Source: Candidatus Celerinatantimonas neptuna (lineage in GTDB: Bacteria; Pseudomonadota; Gammaproteobacteria; Enterobacterales; Celerinatantimonadaceae). Taken from it: a stretch of 64,000 bases of DNA. Below the pieces are notes generated by a model that saw only the letters and a list, made by a program, of their open reading frames with translations, made no database searches and was not told where the DNA came from. This document shows, in pieces, positions 18,839-27,858 of the stretch. Both the position numbers and the translations under genes were made by a program. Position 1 is the first letter of the stretch, and each line of letters starts with the position of its first letter. The DNA is taken from assembly GCA_911810475.1 (NCBI GenBank), contig OU461276.1, positions 3,907,501 to 3,971,500 on the forward strand, in the 5' to 3' direction.

Positions 18839-20641
18839 TTATTTAGCTGTGGTTAAATATTTTTCCTGAATACTTTTACTCAGCGCCTTTACAGTGGGAT
18901 ATTGGAAAAGATCCATAATTGAAATTGGAATATCTAATTTTGCTTTAATTTGCCGATGTACTTTTGACATCAGTAAAGAGTTTCCACCAGCATCAAAGAA
19001 ATTATCTTTTACAGATAAAGCATCTTTTTTCAGTACTTCTTTCCATATTTCAATAATTTCACCCTCAACTTTATTTGCTTTTTTACTAACTTGTTCCGAC
19101 ATATCTTTCACCTTGTTTTTAATAAATTGACTCAAACGACTATAATCAGTCTTACCATTAGGTAGCGTTGCTATATCATCAATTTCGATATATTTAGATG
19201 GACACATATAATAGGGTAACTGGTGCATTAATTTTTCTTTAATTGTATGAGGGTCTACCGATAAGCCATCTTTTAATAAATAATATGCTGTTAATGCCGA
19301 CGATTGCCCATCTATGTCATGTTGATAAACAACTGCTGCATTTGCGATTTCTTTAATTCGGCTTAGTTGTGATTCTATTTCATTGAGTTCGATTCGATAT
19401 CCACTAATTTTAACTTGCCTATCCATTCTCCCTAAATATTCTAAAACGCCACTAGAATCAACTCTAACACGGTCACCCGTTTGATATATTTTTTCATCGG
19501 GAATAAATGGATTATCAATAAATCGTTCTGCGGTTAATTCAGGTGCCGCAATATACCCCAATGCTAAAATATCCCCGCCTAAATATAATTCACCTTCAAG
19601 GCCAGGCTCAGCTAATTTAAATTCACCATCGAATAGATATGTCCTGGCATGAGGGATAGGTTTTCCTATTGGGACAATAGTATAAGGACAACTAGAAACG
19701 GGAGCATGATAACAACAATAAATAGTTGCTTCTGTCGGCCCATAAAAATTATGGAGTTTAGCATTTGTCTGTAAGCTAAGCTGATCCACCAGACTCTGAT
19801 GTAAAGCTTCACCTCCTGCAGCCAGGTGCACAAGCGAAGGACAATGCTCTAACACATTCGAATCAGCAATAGTCTTTAATGCCGTAGGTACAAATTGTGC
19901 AACATTCACTTGATGACGATTTATAAATTCACACAACAATTGAGGATCATATTTCACATCATCCCCAACTAAGGCACAACTTGCCCCAACCAATAATGGA
20001 TAAAACATCTCCCACACAGACACATCAAAACTAAATGTCGTCTGAGCCAAAACCACATCATTCATTGATAATGGAATAACTGTTTTCATCCATTCCAAAT
20101 ACTTTACGACAGTCCGGTGAGATAACATGACGCCTTTAGGACGACCTGTTGATCCCGATGTATAAATGACATAACAAAGCTCAGAATCATTAATTTCAGG
20201 AGCATGATACCCTTTGACCTTTTCCCAATTAAAAACAGTGAGATCTAATATGGGGATTTCTGGCTTAATCGGTAACGGACAATCAGACTGATCATATATA
20301 ACCAGTTTGGCCTGTGCATGCCCAATCATATAACTAAGCCTTTCTTGCGGAAATGAGGGATCAAGAGGTAAATAGCTTGCTCCAGATTTCATAATTCCAA
20401 TAAGACAAACCATCATTTCAATACTTTTATTTAAATACAGACCAACAATATCTCCGGGCCCTATATTTAAAGAGCTAAGATATAAAGCTAAGCTATCTGA
20501 ATATTCATCTAATTCTCGATAAGTTATTTGTTTTTCATTTGTTATAACAGCTATATTATCAGGCCATTTTTTAGATATGTTTTTAAATAAATAATGCACA
20601 ATATAATTAGACGTCATAGTCATATCCCCAATGCATATCAT
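18839..20641 (-). CDS. NRPS module A-PCP (free-standing adenylation and carrier)
   Basis: This 600 aa protein has an adenylation domain (about 15-515) and a carrier domain (about 525-595). Motifs are YTSGSTGRPKG near 160, NFYGPTEAT near 300, YQTGDRV, GRMDRQVKISGYRIELNEIE, the A10 GKTD lysine and the carrier DAGGNSLLMS near 550. It has no condensation domain, so it depends on the C domain ending the upstream protein and passes its product to the PKS KS. Pocket residues read by eye are D-V-W-Q-A-G-F-I-Y. Asp235 is present, so an alpha-amino acid is likely, but I do not recognise the code. The start could be the ATG at 20641 or the ATG at 20617, which follows a gggg ribosome-binding site. Its stop lies 23 bp before the PKS start. 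Confidence 0.93.
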   Translation of the reverse strand: MICIGDMTMTSNYIVHYLFKNISKKWPDNIAVITNEKQITYRELDEYSDSLALYLSSLNIGPGDIVGLYLNKSIEMMVCLIGIMKSGASYLPLDPSFPQERLSYMIGHAQAKLVIYDQSDCPLPIKPEIPILDLTVFNWEKVKGYHAPEINDSELCYVIYTSGSTGRPKGVMLSHRTVVKYLEWMKTVIPLSMNDVVLAQTTFSFDVSVWEMFYPLLVGASCALVGDDVKYDPQLLCEFINRHQVNVAQFVPTALKTIADSNVLEHCPSLVHLAAGGEALHQSLVDQLSLQTNAKLHNFYGPTEATIYCCYHAPVSSCPYTIVPIGKPIPHARTYLFDGEFKLAEPGLEGELYLGGDILALGYIAAPELTAERFIDNPFIPDEKIYQTGDRVRVDSSGVLEYLGRMDRQVKISGYRIELNEIESQLSRIKEIANAAVVYQHDIDGQSSALTAYYLLKDGLSVDPHTIKEKLMHQLPYYMCPSKYIEIDDIATLPNGKTDYSRLSQFIKNKVKDMSEQVSKKANKVEGEIIEIWKEVLKKDALSVKDNFFDAGGNSLLMSKVHRQIKAKLDIPISIMDLFQYPTVKALSKSIQEKYLTTAK

Positions 20642-20694
20642 CGTCTTTTCATTGATACGTAAATTTTAGAAAAAATAATTTAATATTTATTATT

Positions 20695-23600
20695 TCATTG
20701 AATATAAAGCTCGATCTCTTTAAATTTATTTAAGAAATCTTGTATAGAATTATATGAAATCAAATCATCATTATAATAGATATCACAATACAGCATTGAG
20801 TCATATTCTTCAATCGTTATTGATAAATTTGTTCTTGATATATCCGGTTGTATTTCATACGTTGAAACACTTATGTTATTAATGTTCGAAAATGATGGCA
20901 ATTTAGACAAGTAATTAAATGTAACCGGATATGGTAATACCAAATCCTTTCGCCTTGCCATATCAAAAACATCACTATAAGCAACTAAGCTATTCTTCAT
21001 TCTAATAAAGAATTGTTCTTGAATATTAACTAATGATGATTCCCAATCATCTAATGATAACTTCTGTATATATATAGGAATCGTATTTACAAAACATCCT
21101 ATAAGCTCTGGATTATTCCAACGCATACGATTTGATACAGGCACACCAATAGGAACATCTTGGTATTCTGGAATTTCATTCAATGCCTGTTTAAACAATA
21201 CCAATAACACAATAAATGGCGTTGTTTGATAACGCTTAGCAAATAATTTCACTTGCTCAATCAAAGCAGGATTAAAGCTAAATGAATATGAACTCGTATT
21301 TTTAGCGGCAGAAGGGACACTGATGGCTTTTGCTCCATGAGCTTTATCATTTACCAATTGAGCCATCCAATACTCCATTTCCTGATCCCGTGCTCCCTGA
21401 TTGAGGTAGCTTTGCTGCCAATATGTATAATCTTGATATCTCATGACAGATTTTTCCGTATGATCGCCTGCCAATTCGGACTGATAAACTTCAATCAATT
21501 GACGACTCCACAGGTCGATAGACTCTCTGTCGAAAATACTATGATGTGCACATATCAATAACCGGTACCTATATTCAGACACATTTAAAAGCTGAAAACT
21601 AATTAATGGCGTATTTTCAATATCACCCATCATTTCCTTGGCCAGCTCTCGCATTGAACGAGCGTTCTCTACGTCACCAATTTGCTCTGCGGTTAACTCA
21701 ACATAAGGAATTTCATTGACCGAAAACGGCTTTGCCAGCCATGAATCACTATCTAAATCGTAACGTGTTCTAAGAACTGGGTGCCTTTCCAACATTTTTT
21801 GAATGGATAACCGCAATGCTTGTTTATCTAATACCCCTTTAATTTCATGATAAAAATATAAATAATAGGCACTATGATCATCTTGAGTAAGATCCAACGT
21901 TAAGAAATACCGTTGCTGTTCAGATAATCCTATTTCTTTAATTGAATTTTGTTCTTGCTGGTCGAGCCCCGATACACCAACCTGAGTTTCTTTCAATTTA
22001 GATAAAAGCCGGCACGGTGTCGGTGCATTAAAGATAAACTGGTAACCAACCTCTACATTCATATGTGTTGCAATAAGGTGTTGTAACCGCATCACTTGCA
22101 ATGAATTACCACCCAATTCAAAAAAATCGTCATCCATACCTATTCCAGATATGGCCAAAACGGTTTTCCATAGCTCAATCATCTGCTTTTCCTGCTCAGA
22201 CTGAGCTGCTCTGAATGGATGACTCAACTCAGGGCGCTCAACAAATGGTTCTGGTAACCGGCTACGATCTATTTTGCCATTAGCTAATTTCGGGAAAGCC
22301 TCTAATTCAATAAATTGAGTGGGAATATAGAGTTCGCTAATCAAACCGATTAAATACTCTCTTAAGACATATCCGGGAATTGGCTGCTTCGTAACAACAT
22401 ATGCAACTAATATAGAATGACTGGTTGAAACCATCTTTAATTCAACCAGGGCAGCTTCGATACCTGGGTGCATATTTAAAGCTTGTTCAATTTCACCAGG
22501 TTCAAAACGAACACCATTTAATTTTAACTGACGATCTTTGCGTCCTAAATAAACCAACTCACCTGTTTGATCAAGGTACCCCATATCACCTGTCGCATGA
22601 GCCCAGTGACCTTCAATCTCTTTAAACCGCTCAGATGTTCGTTTAGGGTCATTAAGATATCCCCGGGCAACTCCAGGTCCAATGATATAAATTTCTCCAA
22701 CCTGGCCATCGTTAATGATCTGATCATTCTCATCAAGAATTTGAATATCACTTCCTTTTATTGGCTGACCTAATCGCACTGGACGCTCCAGACTTAAACT
22801 CGAAAAACTGGCATTTGCAGTCGCTTCAGTCGGACCATAAAGGTTGAATAACTGCGTATCTGCAGCGATAGAAAAGCTCAATTTCTTCAACGATTCAGGT
22901 ACAGCCTCTCCTGAAAGCATCACTATTTTCGGTAGCTGATACCGATCAGTGGGCTGACGTTTATAAAAACTTAATATCTCCTGCCAAATCGTAGGAACAC
23001 AATATAATGCCGAATGTGGTTGCTGGGTGCACCATTGCAATAGCTCATCAGGTCTTAGCAAACAACCGTCAGGAAGAATATGTAAGGTTTGTCCGCGGGT
23101 AAGAGAAAAGTATATCTGACTGACTGCCGCTGCAAAACTCAGTGCAGATGTTAACGGTAAACAAAGTTCTGAATCCCCCCAATTTTCCTCAGCAAACCAG
23201 TCAATATAATATGTTAATTGTTGATGCTCGATGCAAACACCTTTTGGCTTGCCAGTCGAACCTGATGTATAAAGTACATAAGCAAGATCATCAGGATATA
23301 CTGTTGGTAAAACAGAAGATTCCTCAATCTGTTGAAGCAATAACGATGAACTTGAAGAACATCTCAGACCAGTTTGTTTATTGACAAGAACTCCCAGTTC
23401 ACGCTGATCTGTCACCATAAGAATAGGACCAGCATCTGAAATTATCGCCTCAATCTTATTTACCGTATGAAACGATGATAACGGTATATACGCTAACCTG
23501 GCCTTCAAAATACCTAAGAGAATCGCTGGCATATCAAGATTTTTATCAACCTTAACAACCACACACTTACCTGGCGTGTATTCAGGCATTTGCATAAGAG

Positions 23601-23733
23601 CATATGCTATCCGATCAGAACTATTTCTTAACTGCGCATAACTCATCACTTGCTGTCGGTATGAAATAGCAGGATATTGTGCAAATTGTAGTGAAATTGC
23701 ATCTATTGTTTCAGGAATAGCAACAAATTTCAT
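20695..23733 (-). CDS. NRPS loading module A-PCP-C with atypical adenylation pocket
   Basis: The domain order is adenylation (about 10-500), carrier (about 520-595, FFELGGNSLQVM) and condensation (about 620-1010). Motifs include YTSGSTGKPKG near 155, NLYGPTEAT, ATGDMGY, GRKDRQLKLNGVRFEPGEIE and GKIDR. With no N-terminal C domain, it should load the starter. Read by eye, the pocket is A-A-S-Y-M-S-L-A-N: the Asp235 that normally holds the alpha-amino group is Ala, so an aryl, keto, hydroxy or beta-amino starter is possible. The condensation motif is HHSIFDR, with the catalytic second His and the Asp intact but Arg replacing the usual final Gly. I chose the ATG at 23733 because ggagt lies 8 nt upstream; the ATG at 23763 lacks one. 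It is the first synthetase in the operon. Confidence 0.94.
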   Translation of the reverse strand: MKFVAIPETIDAISLQFAQYPAISYRQQVMSYAQLRNSSDRIAYALMQMPEYTPGKCVVVKVDKNLDMPAILLGILKARLAYIPLSSFHTVNKIEAIISDAGPILMVTDQRELGVLVNKQTGLRCSSSSSLLLQQIEESSVLPTVYPDDLAYVLYTSGSTGKPKGVCIEHQQLTYYIDWFAEENWGDSELCLPLTSALSFAAAVSQIYFSLTRGQTLHILPDGCLLRPDELLQWCTQQPHSALYCVPTIWQEILSFYKRQPTDRYQLPKIVMLSGEAVPESLKKLSFSIAADTQLFNLYGPTEATANASFSSLSLERPVRLGQPIKGSDIQILDENDQIINDGQVGEIYIIGPGVARGYLNDPKRTSERFKEIEGHWAHATGDMGYLDQTGELVYLGRKDRQLKLNGVRFEPGEIEQALNMHPGIEAALVELKMVSTSHSILVAYVVTKQPIPGYVLREYLIGLISELYIPTQFIELEAFPKLANGKIDRSRLPEPFVERPELSHPFRAAQSEQEKQMIELWKTVLAISGIGMDDDFFELGGNSLQVMRLQHLIATHMNVEVGYQFIFNAPTPCRLLSKLKETQVGVSGLDQQEQNSIKEIGLSEQQRYFLTLDLTQDDHSAYYLYFYHEIKGVLDKQALRLSIQKMLERHPVLRTRYDLDSDSWLAKPFSVNEIPYVELTAEQIGDVENARSMRELAKEMMGDIENTPLISFQLLNVSEYRYRLLICAHHSIFDRESIDLWSRQLIEVYQSELAGDHTEKSVMRYQDYTYWQQSYLNQGARDQEMEYWMAQLVNDKAHGAKAISVPSAAKNTSSYSFSFNPALIEQVKLFAKRYQTTPFIVLLVLFKQALNEIPEYQDVPIGVPVSNRMRWNNPELIGCFVNTIPIYIQKLSLDDWESSLVNIQEQFFIRMKNSLVAYSDVFDMARRKDLVLPYPVTFNYLSKLPSFSNINNISVSTYEIQPDISRTNLSITIEEYDSMLYCDIYYNDDLISYNSIQDFLNKFKEIELYIQ

Positions 23734-23822
23734 TTCATAAACTCCATCATTGATTACAGGCATTTAAAACATATATGACATAGCGTGGTAACCAATCCTT
23801 TGGTTTATGGTCTGTTGCAATC

Positions 23823-24476
23823 TCAACGTATCATCGCAAACAACTCCTGAGTGCTATATAATCCTCCAAGAAGAGCAATAAAAATTAAAAATAATGATGA
23901 AATAATCCCAATTGTTCTTTCATAACGTTTTATAACAATTCCTTTCATCAAAAATATATAACTAGCCAAAATCGAAAAATCCATCAATATCCATAGAAAA
24001 GATAAGACAAATACACTTGAGTGAAAGTTTTTCGTTACATGAATAAACTGTGGGAAAAAGGATGCAAAAAATATAATATCTTTAGGATTAGATATTCCGA
24101 CTAAAAATCCTTTTAATATTCCAGGATTTAACTTTTTTTTGGACGATCTTTTATACTCATTATCCAACATGATATTTTCAGAATGATATGTTATTTCTAC
24201 AAGAAATGATTTGCCTCCTATGTAACAAAGAAAAAGACAACCCAATAGTGTAAAAATACTTAATAATAAATTACTAATGGATAAAACACCTGCCAAAATC
24301 ATGACAGCGATTGCAATTAAAACTAAAGATGCCCAATTTGTTCCAATTGTCGTTAATAATGCCTTTTTATATCCTTCTTTAGCAGCTGTATTTACAACTA
24401 AGGCTACAACCGGCCCTGGTGTAATAATAAGAAAAAAAATCGAAGTAATATAAATAGATATTAAAGACAAATTCAT
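23823..24476 (-). CDS. LysE/RhtB-family exporter
   Basis: A 217 aa membrane protein with the usual six hydrophobic helices of LysE/RhtB translocators. The N-terminal TPGPVVALVVNTA signature is at about residues 19-31, and GILKGFLVGISNPKDIIFFASFFPQF, the family's conserved NPK motif region, is near 107-132. LysE proteins export amino acids and small amino-acid derivatives using the proton gradient. Its start lies 4 nt after the stop of the YqcI/YcgG-like gene, so the two are tightly coupled and are the first genes of the biosynthetic operon. It could relieve build-up of a modified amino-acid precursor or intermediate; this is inference. Confidence 0.88.
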   Translation of the reverse strand: MNLSLISIYITSIFFLIITPGPVVALVVNTAAKEGYKKALLTTIGTNWASLVLIAIAVMILAGVLSISNLLLSIFTLLGCLFLCYIGGKSFLVEITYHSENIMLDNEYKRSSKKKLNPGILKGFLVGISNPKDIIFFASFFPQFIHVTKNFHSSVFVLSFLWILMDFSILASYIFLMKGIVIKRYERTIGIISSLFLIFIALLGGLYSTQELFAMIR

Positions 24477-24480
24477 AAAA

Positions 24481-25248
24481 CTATACCTTTATTTTAAGAG
24501 GACAATGTATCATAACGTTATGATCTGGCTCAGCTAACAAATATTGCTGCCATTCTTTATTATTTGTATCTCCATATGTTCCTAATTCATTCGATAAATA
24601 TCCATTATTATACTCTTTGCTCCGATTACGGATTTTTCCTCGAACTTTAGCCCCTTTTTCTGTGCCTTGTGGTGCGACACAATCAAAATGTTTTCGTGGA
24701 TTTACAACAAATACGATATGCTCACCAAGGTAACGACTACGCAACTTGCTATAACTTGGGCAACTCATATTAAAGAATAACTCTATTTCATTAAAACAAA
24801 AGGACCATTCATGATGAGATGGATCTTTTGGCAAATGTTCTGGCCATGGCTTGCTATCCTTCTCATTTAATAATTGCAACTGCTGCCAACAGAATTGCTG
24901 CTCTGCTTCCAATGAATTCATTTTCCCTTTTTCAAAAAATATAATCATCGGATGATATAAACGTTCTTTAATGGATTTATTCTTATTTTTTTCTGTATAT
25001 AAAAACATTAAGTCAATCAAATTTTCTTCATGATTCTCTTCACTTACAAATCCATATTCAATTGTCTTTTGCTTAAATGCATGTCTTCCAAATAAACATG
25101 GAAAACGTGTATCCGATAATATCTGATAAAAATACCTAAATGCTTGAAACATCCATAAATTTAATAAAAATTCATCATCTATTTTATGAATATAAGGATA
25201 AAGATCATCATGTTCATATATGATTCCAGATGAAATATCTAATTCCAT
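24481..25248 (-). CDS. YqcI/YcgG-family protein, candidate heme-dependent N-hydroxylase (GntA-like)
   Basis: The 255 aa product matches the YqcI/YcgG family (PF08892). It has an FPCLFGRHAF motif in the N-terminal half, EWSFCFNEIELFFNMSCP in the middle, then the SRYLGEHIVFVVNPRKHFD region. From memory, this family includes GntA, the heme-dependent N-hydroxylase of guanitoxin biosynthesis, so N-oxygenation of an amino or guanidino group is plausible. No characterised family member acts in an NRPS/PKS cluster that I can name. I place the start at the ATG at 25248, which has ggga 5 nt upstream; an in-frame ATG at 25299 has no ribosome-binding site and would add poorly conserved residues. It is the first gene of the operon and may modify the unusual starter or the second building block. 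Confidence 0.75.
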   Translation of the reverse strand: MELDISSGIIYEHDDLYPYIHKIDDEFLLNLWMFQAFRYFYQILSDTRFPCLFGRHAFKQKTIEYGFVSEENHEENLIDLMFLYTEKNKNKSIKERLYHPMIIFFEKGKMNSLEAEQQFCWQQLQLLNEKDSKPWPEHLPKDPSHHEWSFCFNEIELFFNMSCPSYSKLRSRYLGEHIVFVVNPRKHFDCVAPQGTEKGAKVRGKIRNRSKEYNNGYLSNELGTYGDTNNKEWQQYLLAEPDHNVMIHCPLKIKV

Positions 25249-25389
25249 ATCAATCCCATAGCAACACCATGTGATACTATTAAAAATAACAATAAACATA
25301 TAATGTAATAAAAAATTTAAGTTGAAAAACAGAAAAAAGTGCTATCTACTATGACTAAAAATCACAATTAATAAAATGTAGGTATGGAT
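25249..25389. promoter_or_regulatory. Divergent promoter region between LysR gene and biosynthetic operon
   Basis: About 140 bp of very AT-rich DNA separates two divergently oriented genes. LysR-type regulators usually bind such a shared region, so it should carry both the operon promoter and the LysR gene's own promoter. I could not single out a confident T-N11-A operator or sigma-70 hexamers by eye. Confidence 0.5.
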
Positions 25390-26322
25390 ATGGTATCGAA
25401 ACTTCCTCCGTTGTATGCTTTACGTGCATTTGAACAAGCAGCTAAATATAGCTCTTTCACAGAAGCTGCTGAAATACTGTCAATAACTCCAAGTGCAATT
25501 AGCCGTCATGTCAAAACACTAGAAAATCACCTAAACTGCAAATTATTTATTCGAAAAGGTCCCAAAATAGATCTGACTGATGCCGGAAACCAACTGGCTC
25601 AACAATTGAGAGATAGCTTCTATCAACTTGAAACAGCCTGTGAAACTTTCATTACAAACCGTCATCAGCTACGATTAAAATCACCATCAACATTAACAAT
25701 GCGGTGGTTATTAACCATATTAAAAAAATTTGAGCAACAATATCCCAATATCGCCGTTCAAATTTTTAGTATTTGGATGGATGTTGATTCCGTCGATTTC
25801 CTCAGTGAACCTTATGATTGCGCCATCCTTCTGGGACATGGCCAAAATGGCTCCCTAACTAAAAGCCGCAAATTATTTGATGAATGGCTTATCCCAATCT
25901 GTTCCCCCCAGTATCTTGAACAAAAAAGGACAAATCTTGACCAGTATGACTTAATCCACCCATCCATAGACAAACGTGACTGGCGACGTTGGCTCAAACA
26001 CACCTATCCTAATACAACATATAATATTAACCGCGGGATGATATTTGATACTCTCGAACAAGGTAATATTGCAGCAATTCAAGGGCATGGGCTCTCTATT
26101 GGAGACTTGACTCTATGTCAGAATGCTATCCGCGAGGGTTTGTTACAATGTCCATTCCCTCAAGCAGTAGGTACAGGTGACGGGTACTATCTTGTCTGGC
26201 CTGAAAAAACCAATAAACACGCAGAAATTGAAGAATTTTATTCCTTCTTACTTCAGAATGTTCCAGCAATTGATAACAATCTTTACACTTTTCTAAATTC
26301 GGCAATAGAGCAATTTGCTTAA
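25390..26322 (+). CDS. LysR-family transcriptional regulator (GcvA-like), likely pathway regulator
   Basis: A 310 aa LysR-type regulator. The winged helix-turn-helix is at about residues 5-62 (LYALRAFEQAAKYSSFTEAA, then TPSAISRHVKTLE), and the effector-binding domain runs from about 90 to 300. The LPPLYALRAFEAA-type opening and the SLTKSRKLFDEWLIPICSPQYL segment resemble GcvA/AmpR-type members. The ATG at 25390 is preferred because aggt lies 6 nt upstream; an ATG at 25384 is also in frame. It is divergent from the NRPS/PKS operon, the classical arrangement for a LysR protein controlling the adjacent operon. The effector is unknown and could be a pathway product or an amino acid. Confidence 0.9.
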   Translation: MVSKLPPLYALRAFEQAAKYSSFTEAAEILSITPSAISRHVKTLENHLNCKLFIRKGPKIDLTDAGNQLAQQLRDSFYQLETACETFITNRHQLRLKSPSTLTMRWLLTILKKFEQQYPNIAVQIFSIWMDVDSVDFLSEPYDCAILLGHGQNGSLTKSRKLFDEWLIPICSPQYLEQKRTNLDQYDLIHPSIDKRDWRRWLKHTYPNTTYNINRGMIFDTLEQGNIAAIQGHGLSIGDLTLCQNAIREGLLQCPFPQAVGTGDGYYLVWPEKTNKHAEIEEFYSFLLQNVPAIDNNLYTFLNSAIEQFA

Positions 26323-26818
26323 CAAGCAATTAACTAATACATTTAATAGATAAACCTTTATATTAGATTTATTATTTCTAGAATGATTTATATATCAACC
26401 AATTTATCTATATTAAGAACAAAACCCTCATCTTATATTCATATAAATCAATAGAATATATAATCGATTAAAATGAGAGGAACTTCAAAAAATCCAATAA
26501 TAATAAACATAACAAACCAACCGACACTTGTTACAAAACACACACCTGATATATTCGAAAAATAAATATAATTACATTTTGTTAACAAAAATTATTCATT
26601 GCAACGTACAGAACATGATGTCCATATGACTGTCAAAGGAATCATCACTTGATGATGCCTTTACATCTCTTGGAGTAAATCAGATGTGCTCTGAAAAAAT
26701 CAAACAACTGATACATCATCAACATGTTGTTTAACTTCAAATGAAGTAAACACAGAGTCATAGCTACATGATCAATTTTAAACAGTGCAAGCACACTATA
26801 TCGATGGAAGAGGAATAT
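26323..26818. other. 496 bp AT-rich intergenic leader of the TRAP operon
   Basis: No gene was found. The frame of dctP is open upstream to 26768, but the signal peptide and the ribosome-binding site place the real start at 26819. The region is strongly AT-rich and contains a perfect 14 bp palindrome (listed separately). It most likely holds the TRAP operon promoter and its control sites. Confidence 0.5.
26577..26590. promoter_or_regulatory. Perfect 14 bp palindrome ttttgttaacaaaa, candidate operator
   Basis: The sequence ttttgttaacaaaa is identical to its reverse complement and lies about 230 bp upstream of the TRAP operon start. Such symmetry suits a dimeric regulator. In AT-rich DNA a palindrome of this length can arise by chance, so this is only a candidate site. 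Confidence 0.35.
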
Positions 26819-27838
26819 ATGAGAAAAATTCGCTACATTAATTATTTAAAGGCCTTCATCACGACATGCGCATTCTTTGTCTGTGCAACATTTAACGCCC
26901 AAGCATCTGATTTAACAGTACGTTTCGCATGGTATATGCCACCTCATACAGCAACAGCAAACCAAGCAAAACTGATTGCCCATAACATCAGAGCCCTGAG
27001 CCATGGTTCCATCAAAGTACAAACTTATCCTTCAGGATCACTGTTAAAAGCATCAACCATTGCTAAAGGGCTCGTCAACAATACAGCCAATATGGGAATA
27101 AATGCAATGCATTGGTGGTCAAGATTCTCACCTGGACTTGAGTGGGATACAATTCCATTTTTAGTACCGGATGCATCAGTTCTCTTAAAGGCACTACATG
27201 GTCAACTGGGGAAAGATGTTAATGCAATCTTAGAAAAGCATGGCGTTCATGTGATTGCCTGGGGATTTTATGGTTATGCTAAATCCTATGTCAATAATAA
27301 CAAACCCATTGAAAAGCCAAGTGATCTCAATGGATTGAGAATCCGTTCTGAAGGAAAGCTTTCGGCATTGTTCCTTCGCAGTGAAGGCGCTACCCCTGTG
27401 GCCGTCGACTCAAGTGAAGTATACACGGCTCTCCAGCGAAGAACATTAGACGGAGGGATCTCTGGATTATCCACTATTGTTTCTCGTAAATGGTATGAAG
27501 TAGGCAAATATATTACAGCTATACACTACGTACCACTTGTCTACCCAGTACAGGTTAATCTTCGCTGGTGGAACCAGCTAACACCGGATCAACGCCATAT
27601 TATCAGCCAAGCCGCTCAACAATCAGAAATTTCTGCAGTCCAGTCAATAGAACAAGAATTTCATCATGATATCGATTTGCTTAAAAAATCAGGGAACCAC
27701 GTAACTGTATTGACAGGTAGAAAATTGACGCCGTGGGAAAAAACAGCTGGGGCACTGGCCCGGAAAAACTACTTAGCTGAAACCGGCCCAGAAGGACAAA
27801 CGATTCTAAACGATTTGACAGTATCGCTAGAAAAATAA
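26819..27838 (+). CDS. TRAP transporter periplasmic solute-binding protein (DctP family)
   Basis: This 339 aa solute receptor starts at the ATG at 26819, preceded by gagg with 5 nt spacing. It begins with a signal peptide (MRKIRYINYLKAF..., hydrophobic to about 24, then an AQA-S type cleavage site). The mature domain shows the DctP features: strand LTVRFAWYMPPH at the start, the Arg-containing NGLRIRSEG near 178-186 that normally salt-bridges a carboxylate, and the LDGGISGL hinge near 220. It probably captures an organic acid in the periplasm for the DctQ/DctM permease encoded directly downstream. The exact ligand cannot be told. Confidence 0.92.
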   Translation: MRKIRYINYLKAFITTCAFFVCATFNAQASDLTVRFAWYMPPHTATANQAKLIAHNIRALSHGSIKVQTYPSGSLLKASTIAKGLVNNTANMGINAMHWWSRFSPGLEWDTIPFLVPDASVLLKALHGQLGKDVNAILEKHGVHVIAWGFYGYAKSYVNNNKPIEKPSDLNGLRIRSEGKLSALFLRSEGATPVAVDSSEVYTALQRRTLDGGISGLSTIVSRKWYEVGKYITAIHYVPLVYPVQVNLRWWNQLTPDQRHIISQAAQQSEISAVQSIEQEFHHDIDLLKKSGNHVTVLTGRKLTPWEKTAGALARKNYLAETGPEGQTILNDLTVSLEK

Positions 27839-27858
27839 TAACCACGACAGGAAACGAT

